Source: CALKJP01 sp046299555 (lineage in GTDB: Bacteria > Bacteroidota > Bacteroidia > JACCXN01). Taken from it: a stretch of 64,000 bases of DNA. Shown here piece after piece: positions 52,937-62,175 of this stretch. Under the pieces are notes generated by a model. It saw only the letters and a list, made by a program, of their open reading frames with translations, had not been told where the DNA came from and searched no databases. The translations under genes were made by a program, and so were the position numbers. The first letter of the stretch is position 1. Each line of letters opens with the position of its first letter. The stretch is from the NCBI GenBank assembly GCA_046299555.1, contig JBKBHS010000001.1, forward strand, positions 310,001-374,000, in the 5' to 3' direction.

Positions 52937-53812
52937 ATGGAACTGCTTTGCCCACAAAACTGGAAAGATTACGAATTAATAGATTCCGGCAATTTTGAAA
53001 AACTGGAACGCTTCGGACAATACATTACCATTCGTCCTGAGCCGCAAGCCTTGTGGGATAAATCGCTAAGCAGCAAAGATTGGGAAAAATTGGCGCATGT
53101 GCGTTTTGTTCCCAAATCAAGTTCATCAGGAACATGGAACAAATTAAAACCCATGCCCGACCAATGGAAAATTAATTACAATCTAAATACAGAACTTAAA
53201 ATTTCTTTTCGATTAGGGCTAACCTCTTTTAAACATGTTGGAATTTTCCCTGAACAGGCCGTAAACTGGGACTATATATTTAATGCAGTGAACGATTTAA
53301 AAAAGCAAACCACGCCACGCTTTTTAAACCTGTTTGCCTATACAGGAGGCGCATCGCTGGCAGCAAAAGCGGCCGGGGCAGAAGTAACCCATGTAGATTC
53401 CATAAAACAAGTAGTAACTTGGGCAAACGAAAATCGCCAATTGTCAAATTTGGGCGATATACGTTGGATGGTAGAAGATGCATTAAAATTTGTAAAACGA
53501 GAAATAAAACGCGGGAATAGCTATCATGGTATTATTTTAGACCCTCCCGCTTACGGACACGGCCCCAATGGAGAAAAGTGGAAGCTGGAAGATAATATCA
53601 ACGAAATGATGAAAAGCGTGCTCCAAATTTTAAATAAAGAAAAACATTTCTTAATTCTTAATGCCTATTCTTTAGGATTTTCCTCAATTGTTATAGAAAA
53701 TATGCTTACTTCCTTTGCCGGAAAAAATCTAAAAACAGGCGAACTTTATCTTCAGGCAAAACATGGTAACAAACTACCATTGGGCGTATTCGGACGATTT
53801 AGAAATTTTTAA
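52937..53812 (+). CDS. Class I SAM-dependent methyltransferase (RlmI-like)
   Basis: A 291-residue methyltransferase that probably modifies rRNA. The Rossmann core starts at about residue 130 with FLNLFAYTGGASLAAKAAGAE (motif I) and has VDSIKQVVTWANEN, VEDALKFV and the catalytic-type ILDPPAYGHGPNG motif. This arrangement is that of the RlmI/RlmK class of 23S rRNA cytosine or guanine methyltransferases, but the PUA domain of RlmI is missing. The target base is not predictable. Cotranscription with the aldehyde dehydrogenase gene is likely. Confidence 0.88.
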   Translation: MELLCPQNWKDYELIDSGNFEKLERFGQYITIRPEPQALWDKSLSSKDWEKLAHVRFVPKSSSSGTWNKLKPMPDQWKINYNLNTELKISFRLGLTSFKHVGIFPEQAVNWDYIFNAVNDLKKQTTPRFLNLFAYTGGASLAAKAAGAEVTHVDSIKQVVTWANENRQLSNLGDIRWMVEDALKFVKREIKRGNSYHGIILDPPAYGHGPNGEKWKLEDNINEMMKSVLQILNKEKHFLILNAYSLGFSSIVIENMLTSFAGKNLKTGELYLQAKHGNKLPLGVFGRFRNF

Positions 53813-53856
53813 GAAAGCCAATCCCTTTTACCGTTTTAATCCTTGTTTCTATTCAC

Positions 53857-53864
53857 TATATTTG
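53857..53864 (+). promoter_or_regulatory. -7 element before the DUF4175 gene
   Basis: TATATTTG matches TAnnTTTG, 43 bases before the chosen ATG. No convincing -33 TTG. Confidence 0.4.
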
Positions 53865-53906
53865 TGATTTAGCAACAATTATGCCTTGCTATACGTTAAG
53901 AAAAAA

Positions 53907-56900
53907 ATGGCCGCTGCAAATTTTCAAATAGTTATAGAAAAGCTCGATGCATTTATTCGCAAGTACTATAAAAACTTGCTACTAAAAGGCGCCATTTATT
54001 CCTTTGCCTTGCTTTTAAGCTTTTTTCTGGCGGTAGCCTTATTAGAATATTTTGGGCGTTTCGAATCGCTTACGCGAACTATTTTGTTTTATGGATTTAT
54101 TTTACTGTCATTATTGATTTTAATCCGCTATGTCATAATTCCTCTACTTAAGCTATACCGTATGGGAGAGCTTATTTCATACGAAGAGGCTGCAAAAATT
54201 ATAGGAACCCATTTTAGAGAAGTAGAAGATCGTTTACTAAATGTATTACAGCTACAGCAAAATAAGGCTCAGGTAAGTGCTGCCTCGCTTTCTTTGTTAG
54301 AAGCAAGTATCAGTCAAAAAGTAGCGCAACTAAAACCCTTACCATTTGAAGCCGCCATTGACTTAAAGAAAAACCTACACTATGCTAAATATGCAGCGGT
54401 TCCTCTAAGCATTTTATTTTTAGTATTGATAATTCGCCCGGGAGCCATTACAGAAAGTGCCGAACGATTGGTAAAACACGATGTTTATTTCGAAAAGCCG
54501 GCTCCTTTTACTTTTTTTATAGAGAACAATAACCTGAGCGCAATTCAGCAAGAAGATTTTGAATTAATTATAAATATAAAAGGCAACGAAACACCCGAAA
54601 ATGCTTATATAAAAATTGGCGAAAGCTCTTTTAAACTAGAGAAACTTAGTCCGGTAAAGTTTTCGTATGTGTTTAAAAATGTTCAGGAAAATGTAAGATT
54701 TAAATTGTATGCCAACGAGGTTTTTTCAAAAGAATTTGAGTTGGAAGTGTTGCCTTATCCGCTATTACTTGATTTTAATTTAGAGCTAATATACCCCGCC
54801 TATATTGGAAAGAAAAACGAAAAAATATCTAATAGTGGCGACTTAACCATTCCGGCAGGAACAAATGTAAAGTGGAATTTTTCTACCAAAAATGCACAAG
54901 CCTTGCGCATGGCTTTTAACGATACAGCTATCAATCTTACCCCTAATCGCGAAAATGAATTTGTGTTTGAACAACGATTTTTAAAAAGCAATCAATATAC
55001 TGTTACTGCCGCTAATCAGTTTGTAAAAAATAAAGATGCAATCACTTATTCCATAAATGTAATACCGGATGCGTATCCTGAAATAGAAGTAGAAGAGCGT
55101 ATTGACAGTTTATCGCCTAAGCGAATTTATTTTAGAGGTAACATAGCTGACGATTATGGGTTTAAAAATTTGAACTTTAATATTATTCATACTAAAGGCG
55201 AAAACAAAGAAGAAAAGCGTAATCAAAATCCCATTGCCATTGATAAAAAAACTACCCGCCAATCATTTTTTCATGTATTTGATATAAATGAAATAGAAAT
55301 TCAACCCGGAGATATGGTTGAATATTATTTTGAGGTGTTTGATAACGATGGAGTAAACGGTTCAAAATCTACACGCAGCAAAACATTGGTCTATAAGGCT
55401 CCAACGAAAAAGGAAATTCAGGAGCAAGCAGAAAAAAACAATCAGAATATTAAATCATCGCTCGAAAGCGCTTTGCAAGAAGCAAAAGCCTTGCAAAAGG
55501 AAATCAATGAGATAAACAAGCGCATGATTGAAAAGCAAAATCTTGATTGGAGCGATAAAAAGAAAATGCAAGATTTGCTCGAAAAACAAAAACAACTTCA
55601 ACAAAAAGTTGAAGACATACAAAAACAAACACAGCAAAATTTTAATCAACAAAATCAATATAACGACCAAAACGAACGTATTCTTGAAAAACAAAAGCAG
55701 CTGGAAGAAATATTTGAAAAAGTATTAAACGATGAAATGAAAGAGCTTTTCCGACAAATGGAAAAGCTGATGGAACAGCTTAGCAAAGACAAGTTAAAAG
55801 ACTTAAACGAGCAAATGAAACTCTCTAACAAAGATTTGGAGAAAGAATTAGACCGTACATTGGAGTTGTTTAAAAGATTGGAAGTTGAGCAAAAAATGTT
55901 AGAAAGCATAGACAAATTGAAAGAATTAGCTCAAGAGCAGGAAAAACTATCAGAACAGTCGCAGCAAAAAAATGCAGACAATAAGCAGCTAGAACAAAAG
56001 CAAAATGAATTAAACAAGCAATTTGAAGAGTTGAAGAAACAGATAGACGATGCCGAGAAAAAAAACAAAGAGTTGGAAGACCCCATGAATTTGCCTAATA
56101 CAGAACAGCAAGAAAAAGAAATACAGCAGCAAATGGAAAACAGCTCAAAAGAGCTTCAAAAAAACAATACTAAAAAAGCCTCCGAATCGCAAAAAAATGC
56201 AGCTCAAAAAATGCAAGAAATGGCCAATCAAATGGACATGGCCATGCAGGCAAACGAGCAGCAGCAAAGCGAAGAGGATATGAAAACGCTTCGCGAAATA
56301 TTAGAAAATTTAATTTCAATATCTTTTGAGCAAGAACGCATCATGCAAGAGTTGAAAAAAACAGATAAAAACAATCCGCAATACATTAAACTTACACAAC
56401 AACAAAAGAAAATAAAAGACGATGCCAAAGTAGCTGAAGATAGCTTGCTGGCTTTGAGCAAACGCGTTCCACAAATTAGCGCTACTATCAACAAAGAGAT
56501 TTCTTCAATCCACATGAACATGGATAAAGCACTCGAATTTTTAGGCGAACGCCAAACAGCAATGGCAAGCGCTCGTCAGCAATACGTAATGACTTCAGTA
56601 AATAACCTAGCCCTTTTATTAAGCGAAGCCTTAAAACAAATGCAACAACAAGCCGCACAGCAAAAGCAAGGGCAAGGCAGTTGCAGTAAGCCGGGTGGAG
56701 GAGGTCAGTCAAAATCAATGCCTAAGCCATCGGCTCAAAGCATGCGCAAAATGCAGGAGCAAATCAATCAGCAAATTCAAAAAATGAAAGAGCAATTGGA
56801 AAAACAAGGAGGAATGCCCAAAGGACGTAGCAAAGGGAATTCAGGAATGAGCGAAGATTTGGCAAAAACTGCAGCACAACAAGAAGCAATTAGACAACAG

Positions 56901-57281
56901 CTTAGAAAATTAGCAGAAGAACTCGGAAAAGATGGCGAAAACGGAAAGCCCGGAGCTGGAAATTTGGATAAACTGGCTAAAATGATGGAAGAAACCGAAA
57001 AAGATTTGGTAAACAAACAAATAACCCAAGAAACATTAAAACGACAACAGGAAATTTTGACAAAACTCCTCGAAGCAGAAAAAGCGGAGCGTGAACGTGA
57101 GTTTGACGAAAAAAGACAATCTAATGAAGCAAAAAATCAAAATTTTAGTAACCCTGAACAATTTTTTGAGTATAAAAGACAAAAAGAAAAGGAAGCAGAG
57201 TTATTAAAAACCGTTCCGGTAACAATGCAGCCTTTTTATAAAAATAAGGTAAACAATTATTTTAATATGTTGGAGGATTAA
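53907..57281 (+). CDS. DUF4175-family membrane protein with long coiled coil
   Basis: About 1124 residues. Two N-terminal membrane helices (LLLKGAIYSFALLLSFFLAVALLE and ILFYGFILLSLLILIRYVIIPLL), a third around 165-185, an extracytoplasmic-type region of beta domains (about 200-500), and then about 500 residues of Gln/Lys/Glu-rich coiled coil with repeated MQEMANQMDMAMQ-like heptads. It ends EYKRQKEKEAELLKTVPVTMQPFYKNKVNNYF. ATG at 53907 (MAAANFQ) is preferred; an in-frame TTG at 53886 is not needed. The next gene, an RsbW-like ATPase, follows after two bases. No function is known for the family. Confidence 0.82.
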   Translation: MAAANFQIVIEKLDAFIRKYYKNLLLKGAIYSFALLLSFFLAVALLEYFGRFESLTRTILFYGFILLSLLILIRYVIIPLLKLYRMGELISYEEAAKIIGTHFREVEDRLLNVLQLQQNKAQVSAASLSLLEASISQKVAQLKPLPFEAAIDLKKNLHYAKYAAVPLSILFLVLIIRPGAITESAERLVKHDVYFEKPAPFTFFIENNNLSAIQQEDFELIINIKGNETPENAYIKIGESSFKLEKLSPVKFSYVFKNVQENVRFKLYANEVFSKEFELEVLPYPLLLDFNLELIYPAYIGKKNEKISNSGDLTIPAGTNVKWNFSTKNAQALRMAFNDTAINLTPNRENEFVFEQRFLKSNQYTVTAANQFVKNKDAITYSINVIPDAYPEIEVEERIDSLSPKRIYFRGNIADDYGFKNLNFNIIHTKGENKEEKRNQNPIAIDKKTTRQSFFHVFDINEIEIQPGDMVEYYFEVFDNDGVNGSKSTRSKTLVYKAPTKKEIQEQAEKNNQNIKSSLESALQEAKALQKEINEINKRMIEKQNLDWSDKKKMQDLLEKQKQLQQKVEDIQKQTQQNFNQQNQYNDQNERILEKQKQLEEIFEKVLNDEMKELFRQMEKLMEQLSKDKLKDLNEQMKLSNKDLEKELDRTLELFKRLEVEQKMLESIDKLKELAQEQEKLSEQSQQKNADNKQLEQKQNELNKQFEELKKQIDDAEKKNKELEDPMNLPNTEQQEKEIQQQMENSSKELQKNNTKKASESQKNAAQKMQEMANQMDMAMQANEQQQSEEDMKTLREILENLISISFEQERIMQELKKTDKNNPQYIKLTQQQKKIKDDAKVAEDSLLALSKRVPQISATINKEISSIHMNMDKALEFLGERQTAMASARQQYVMTSVNNLALLLSEALKQMQQQAAQQKQGQGSCSKPGGGGQSKSMPKPSAQSMRKMQEQINQQIQKMKEQLEKQGGMPKGRSKGNSGMSEDLAKTAAQQEAIRQQLRKLAEELGKDGENGKPGAGNLDKLAKMMEETEKDLVNKQITQETLKRQQEILTKLLEAEKAEREREFDEKRQSNEAKNQNFSNPEQFFEYKRQKEKEAELLKTVPVTMQPFYKNKVNNYFNMLED

Positions 57282-57283
57282 AA

Positions 57284-57700
57284 ATGGAATTAATGGAAGC
57301 TCAAAAATTAGAATTAGCATCTACCATTGATAGTTTAAAAGAAGTAGAAAAATTAGTCGATCAGGTATGTGCTGATTATAAATTAAATGAAGAACATTAC
57401 GGCAATATATTAATAGCGGTTACCGAAGCCGTTAATAATGCTATAATTCATGGAAATAAACAGGATCCTAAAAAAAAGTATTCCGTTATTTTTAACCCGG
57501 GAGAAACAAAAATAGTTTTTTCGGTTATAGACCAAGGAGAAGGATTTGATTTCAATAATTTACCCGATCCTACCGACCCCGAAAATATTGAAAAACCAAA
57601 TGGAAGAGGCGTTTATTTAATGAAAAACTTAGCTGATAACGTTGAATTTGAAGATAGTGGGCGAAAAGTAAATATAACATTTAATATTTTTAATAATTAA
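57284..57700 (+). CDS. RsbW/SpoIIAB-like ATP-binding protein
   Basis: A 138-residue HATPase_c_2 protein of the anti-sigma-factor serine kinase type. Visible motifs: NILIAVTEAVNNAIIHGN (N box), VIDQGEGFDF (G1-type DxGxGF) and NGRGVYLMKNLADNV (G2). Relatives phosphorylate STAS-domain antagonists and bind sigma factors; SpoIIE phosphatases reverse this. No STAS or sigma gene is in the window. It follows the DUF4175 gene by two bases, so it is made with that membrane protein. Confidence 0.88.
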   Translation: MELMEAQKLELASTIDSLKEVEKLVDQVCADYKLNEEHYGNILIAVTEAVNNAIIHGNKQDPKKKYSVIFNPGETKIVFSVIDQGEGFDFNNLPDPTDPENIEKPNGRGVYLMKNLADNVEFEDSGRKVNITFNIFNN

Positions 57701-57726
57701 TATTTTAAAACTGATTAAAAAAGATT

Positions 57727-57757
57727 AAGCCTTCCATTTTTGGAAGGCTTTTCTTTT
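57727..57757 (+). terminator. Intrinsic terminator
   Basis: Perfect 10-bp stem AAGCCTTCCA / TGGAAGGCTT with a TTTT loop and T-rich tail, between the RsbW-like gene and ybeY. Confidence 0.88.
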
Positions 57758-57782
57758 TATAGTTCATTTGTAAAAAAATTAT

Positions 57783-58205
57783 ATGAACAAAATTTTATTT
57801 TCTAACGCAGATATTCTGTTTACGCTTAAAAATAAGAGAAAAATCGCGCAATGGATTATCGAAACAATTGAAAAAGAAAAAAAAACATGCGGTCAAATTT
57901 CCTTTGTTTTTTGTTCCGACACTTTTTTGTTGGACTTAAACCAACGATTTTTAAAACACAATACTTACACCGATATTATTACTTTTGATTATACCGAAGG
58001 GAAAAATCTTAATGGCGAAATTTATATTAGCATTGATAGGGTAAAAGAAAATGCTCAAAAATTTAAAGTTGACTTCAAAAAAGAATTGCTACGCGTAATC
58101 ATTCACGGAATACTTCATTTAGCAGGTTATAAAGACAAAACAAAAGAACAAAAAGAGAAAATGCGCAAAAAAGAGGATTTGGCATTAAAAAAGATAGAAT
58201 TCTAA
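57783..58205 (+). CDS. ybeY: Endoribonuclease YbeY
   Basis: A metal-dependent RNase needed for 16S rRNA 3'-end maturation and ribosome quality control. At 140 residues it has the conserved FLKHNTYTDIITFDY and the zinc motif IIHGILHLAGYKDKT. Two of the three His ligands are present; where the usual motif ends GYDH, this has GYKD, so an Asp stands near the third His position. I recall the same change in other Bacteroidota YbeY proteins. The C-terminus is short. Confidence 0.92.
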   Translation: MNKILFSNADILFTLKNKRKIAQWIIETIEKEKKTCGQISFVFCSDTFLLDLNQRFLKHNTYTDIITFDYTEGKNLNGEIYISIDRVKENAQKFKVDFKKELLRVIIHGILHLAGYKDKTKEQKEKMRKKEDLALKKIEF

Positions 58206-58251
58206 TACCTTATTGTAAAATATATTTTGTTTTTGTACAATTCTAACACCA

Positions 58252-58278
58252 TTAATACAAAAACCTATTTTGTATTAA
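58252..58278. repeat. 11-bp inverted repeat between ybeY and the giant surface protein
   Basis: TTAATACAAAA and TTTTGTATTAA are perfect complements around a five-base spacer. It may be a weak terminator for ybeY or a regulator site; no U run follows. The rest of the 261-base spacer is AT-rich, and a good ribosome binding site (AAAGAGAGG) precedes the ATG at 58467. Confidence 0.6.
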
Positions 58279-58466
58279 CTATTATAAACATTAATTTTTT
58301 AGAAATTTTAATCTTTTTGCAAAATAAAATAACACCAAAACATAATCAATAAAAAAATCTGTAAAATAAAATAATGAAAAATGTAAAAATTCAAAATTTT
58401 ATAGCAACAAAATTCTAATGTCATCGTTTAAATAAGCAAACTCCTTTTAAAGAAAGAGAGGCGCTT

Positions 58467-61400
58467 ATGAAAACATATCTATCCTTCCCAACTGTAAAAT
58501 CAAGTGTTTTATTTATTCTAAGTAAATTTTTAATCACTTTTTCAAATCCTGTTTCGGCTCAAATTTGCGACCCTTCGGTTCCTATCTATAATGTTAACCT
58601 TACGGGAAATCCTAATGGAACCTGGATTAGCCCTTCAGTTGCTCGTAATGGAAATTGTTGTGGAACGAATAATCCGGATAAATGCATTCAGTTTAATGTA
58701 ATTTTGGATCCTGCAGCACAAGGAATTTTATTTTCTGTTTATTCCGGAGCAATGCCTCCGGGAGCCTTGTTTTATCAAGTAAATTGCGGCCCTCCAACTC
58801 CGGTTGGAACACCGCTTTGTTTAAATGGGCAGGGGCCTCACATTATTACATTTTGTAAACCGGGAAATAATCAAAACCAATATCAAATTACATCTATCGG
58901 ACAGCCAGAGGTTTCACCACCAATTTCATTGAATGACGGTTGCAGCGGCCAAATATTTGCTAATAATTTAGTAGAAAGTTCTATTGTTTGGACTTCTGTA
59001 TATCCAGGAGCCACGGGTGCATATAATCATTACTTAAATTGCGCATCAGCATGTGACACAGTAACAGTTACCGGCCAACCCGGCTTCCCTCCCTATATCG
59101 ATTATCAGGTTTGTGGTGTGCCAATAGGCGGTTGTTCAAATATGATTTTTTGTGATACGGTAAGAGTATATTTTAACCCTACTTTGGGAGCACAAATTCA
59201 ACCTCAAAACCCAACTGTATGCTTCGGAATGAGCGGAACGACCATTACAGCCATAGGTTCAGGAGGTACTCCTCCATATTCATATCTTTGGAGCAATGGT
59301 CAAACAAGTCAAAGCATTTTTGTAGGCCCGGGAACTTATACTGTACAAATAAGTGATACGTCAAACTGTCCACCGGTAACAGCAAGTATTACAGTTTCTC
59401 AATTTACCTCAGAAATAACAGCCAATGCCGGAGCGGATATAATTATTTGTTCAGATAATGCCATAGCACAACTAAATGGTCAAATTACAGCTGCGGGAGG
59501 AGCAGTTTGGACGGGAGGAACTGGAACGTTTATTCCAAACAATACTGCATTAAATGCACAGTATATTCCTTCTTTAAGCGAAATTAATAGTGGCTATGTA
59601 AATTTAATTTTAACAACTACGGGTAATGGAACATGTCCCCCTGCAAACGATACAGTTTTAATTAGTGTTGCACCATCAATTATAATAAATCAAATAAACA
59701 TTCAGCAAATTACATGTAATGGTGCAAATAATGGACAAATTAGCATAACTACAAATCCTGTATCCGGTAATGTAAATTATGTTTGGAATACCAATCCGCC
59801 ACAATACGGTTCAACAATTTCAGCACTATCTCCCGGAAATTATAGCGTAACCATCTCCAATCAATTTGGATGCGATACAGCCTTAACATTTACCATTACT
59901 CAGCCTCCTGTATTAAACGCATCAATTTCATCTTTACAAAACGTAAGCTGTTTTGGAGGAAGTGATGGCGCTATTTCAATAAATGCCAATGGAGGAACTC
60001 CTCCTTATACCTATAATTGGATACCGGCTGTTTCTTTTAACAACGTTGCAACATCTATTTCGGCAGGAAACTATCAAATACAGGTATCTGATGCTAATGG
60101 ATGTGTTCAAAATTTAACAGCACAGCTTACTCAACCATCTCAATTATCGGCAGCGGCAAATATTTCTCATGTAAGTTGTTTTGGACAAAATAATGGCCAA
60201 ATAATTGTAAATGTAAGCGGAGGGGTTGTTCCTTATCAATATCAATGGAGCAATACAACATTGAACACTCCGAACAATTCAAATTTACCCGAAGGTAATT
60301 ATACACTACAAATTACAGATGCTAATGGATGTATATTAAACCAAGCATATCAAATTTATCAACCAAGCCAGTTGGTTTTAAGCCATCAAATAAATCATGT
60401 AAGTTGTAATGGAGGAAACAATGGTAGTGCAACCATATTAGCTAGCGGAGGAATATTTCCTTATCAATATTTTTGGAATACTGTTCCATTGCAAAGTAAT
60501 CCTACAGCTGTAAATTTATCGGCAGGAAATTATCAATCTACGGTAATAGATGCGAATGGATGTGTGCAAAGTATGAACATAACGATTAATCAGCCGGACT
60601 CTCTCGCATTAAACACCGTTACAACTGATGCATTGTGTTTTGGCCAAAACAGTGGTTCGGCAGCTGTTTATGTTAATGGAGGAGTTGCACCATACAGCTA
60701 TTTGTGGAGCAATAATGTTCAAACATCAAATAATAACAATTTATTAGCCGGAGCTTATTCTGTATTGGTAACTGATGCCAATGGATGTACGGCAAATGCA
60801 TTTGTTCAAATCAATCAACCTTCTGCGCTTATAGCCATTGCAGATCCAGATGTTACGGTTTGTATTGGTTTACCCGCAACTTTATCAGCTTCTTATTCGG
60901 GAGGTACCGGCAATGTTAATTTAATTTGGAGCAATGGTTTGGGTGCCGGTACAACTCATCAAGTAATTGTTGGACAACAAACCACTTATGGAGTATATGC
61001 TATTGATGAAAATGGATGTACAAGCCCTGCAGATAGCATTACTGTAAATGTAATTGATATTGCGCAAGTAAATATTGTTACAAGTAATGATACCGATATA
61101 TGTATAGGTTCATCTACTAATATTTTTGCTAGTTACACAGCTCCTCCCGGAAATTATTTTATAAACTGGTCAAATAACTTAGGAAATAATTTAGGGCCGC
61201 ATACAGTTTCTCCTCAAGAAAATACCACCTATTATATTTCTGTAACAAACGAATGTAATAACACTAAAACGGATTCTGTAATTATAAGGGTAAGACCATA
61301 TCCGACAGTAAACCTAAATCCGGATTTAGGTAAAGGATGTGCACCTTTATTAGTTAATCTTAGTAATCAATCTGTAAACGAAGAAGGAACTTCCTATTTT

Positions 61401-62081
61401 TGGGATTTTGGAGACGGATACACATCATTTCAACAAAATCCATCACATTATTATAGTGAGCCGGGCACCTATAAAGTTACTTTAACACTAACATCTCCAT
61501 ATGGCTGCGTAAGTAAAAATCAAGGATTATCATTGGTTCAAGCTTTTCCATCGCCCAAAGCTGCATTCGAACCAGATAAGAAAATAGCTTCCGAATTTAA
61601 CCCAACTATACGCTTTAGTAATTTTTCATATGGCGCAAGCGCCTATTATTGGAGTTTTGGAGATGGCGATACATCTACTTTAGAGCATCCTGTTCACACC
61701 TATAAAAAAACAGGAGAATACGAAATTATACTTAATGTCCAAAACACATATGGCTGTTCTCATACATCGTCTGGCAAAATCGAAATAAGACCGGAATTTG
61801 CATTTTATATTCCAAACACATTTACGCCAAACGGAGATGGTAAAAATGAAACTTTTATTCCTAAAGGTATAGGATATAAAGAAGACAGTTTCAGAATGTT
61901 AATTTTTAATCGCTGGGGAGAAATGATTTTCGAAAGTAGAAGCATGGATCATCATTGGAATGGAACTGTAAACGGCTCTGCCGAGCCAGCCCAAAACGAT
62001 ACGTATATTTATAAAATAATGGTTGAAGATATATTTGGTAAAAAACACGAATATGTGGGCCATGTAAATATTGTAAAATAA
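58467..62081 (+). CDS. Giant T9SS type B surface protein with SprB and PKD repeats
   Basis: A 1204-residue secreted protein. Signal peptide ending NPVSAQ, a Cys-rich N-terminal domain (about 30-250; GNCCGTNNPDKCIQF, LNCASACDTVTV), then about six SprB-type repeats of 75-80 residues (for example NVSCFGGSDGAISINANGG, HVSCNGGNNGSATILASGG, each with TPPYxYxW-like cores), a pair of Ig-like domains, two PKD domains (SYFWDFGDGYTSF and AYYWSFGDGDTST) and a C-terminal type B sorting domain (YIPNTFTPNGDGKNETF, MLIFNRWGEMIFES). The SprB-repeat layout is that of mobile gliding adhesins. Likely an adhesin. Confidence 0.88.
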   Translation: MKTYLSFPTVKSSVLFILSKFLITFSNPVSAQICDPSVPIYNVNLTGNPNGTWISPSVARNGNCCGTNNPDKCIQFNVILDPAAQGILFSVYSGAMPPGALFYQVNCGPPTPVGTPLCLNGQGPHIITFCKPGNNQNQYQITSIGQPEVSPPISLNDGCSGQIFANNLVESSIVWTSVYPGATGAYNHYLNCASACDTVTVTGQPGFPPYIDYQVCGVPIGGCSNMIFCDTVRVYFNPTLGAQIQPQNPTVCFGMSGTTITAIGSGGTPPYSYLWSNGQTSQSIFVGPGTYTVQISDTSNCPPVTASITVSQFTSEITANAGADIIICSDNAIAQLNGQITAAGGAVWTGGTGTFIPNNTALNAQYIPSLSEINSGYVNLILTTTGNGTCPPANDTVLISVAPSIIINQINIQQITCNGANNGQISITTNPVSGNVNYVWNTNPPQYGSTISALSPGNYSVTISNQFGCDTALTFTITQPPVLNASISSLQNVSCFGGSDGAISINANGGTPPYTYNWIPAVSFNNVATSISAGNYQIQVSDANGCVQNLTAQLTQPSQLSAAANISHVSCFGQNNGQIIVNVSGGVVPYQYQWSNTTLNTPNNSNLPEGNYTLQITDANGCILNQAYQIYQPSQLVLSHQINHVSCNGGNNGSATILASGGIFPYQYFWNTVPLQSNPTAVNLSAGNYQSTVIDANGCVQSMNITINQPDSLALNTVTTDALCFGQNSGSAAVYVNGGVAPYSYLWSNNVQTSNNNNLLAGAYSVLVTDANGCTANAFVQINQPSALIAIADPDVTVCIGLPATLSASYSGGTGNVNLIWSNGLGAGTTHQVIVGQQTTYGVYAIDENGCTSPADSITVNVIDIAQVNIVTSNDTDICIGSSTNIFASYTAPPGNYFINWSNNLGNNLGPHTVSPQENTTYYISVTNECNNTKTDSVIIRVRPYPTVNLNPDLGKGCAPLLVNLSNQSVNEEGTSYFWDFGDGYTSFQQNPSHYYSEPGTYKVTLTLTSPYGCVSKNQGLSLVQAFPSPKAAFEPDKKIASEFNPTIRFSNFSYGASAYYWSFGDGDTSTLEHPVHTYKKTGEYEIILNVQNTYGCSHTSSGKIEIRPEFAFYIPNTFTPNGDGKNETFIPKGIGYKEDSFRMLIFNRWGEMIFESRSMDHHWNGTVNGSAEPAQNDTYIYKIMVEDIFGKKHEYVGHVNIVK

Positions 62082-62110
62082 TAAAATCAACTTTAATAAA
62101 TTAGCACAAT

Positions 62111-62174
62111 GTTTGCTCTGAATACAAAAAGCATATATATTTGGAAGTTATAACTGCAAAAAATCAGAGCAAAC
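62111..62174. repeat. 11-bp inverted repeat flanking the yfiR-like gene promoter
   Basis: GTTTGCTCTGA (62111-62121) and TCAGAGCAAAC (62164-62174) are perfect complements with a 42-base gap. The left arm overlaps the predicted -33 element and the right arm ends one base before the TTG start codon. Centre-to-centre spacing of 53 bp is about five helical turns. Confidence 0.7.
62113..62143 (+). promoter_or_regulatory. Predicted promoter of the YfiR-TPR-sensor module
   Basis: TATATTTG (62136-62143) with TTG at 62113-62115 and a 20-base spacer. The promoter lies between the two arms of the inverted repeat. Confidence 0.6.
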
Positions 62175-62175
62175 C

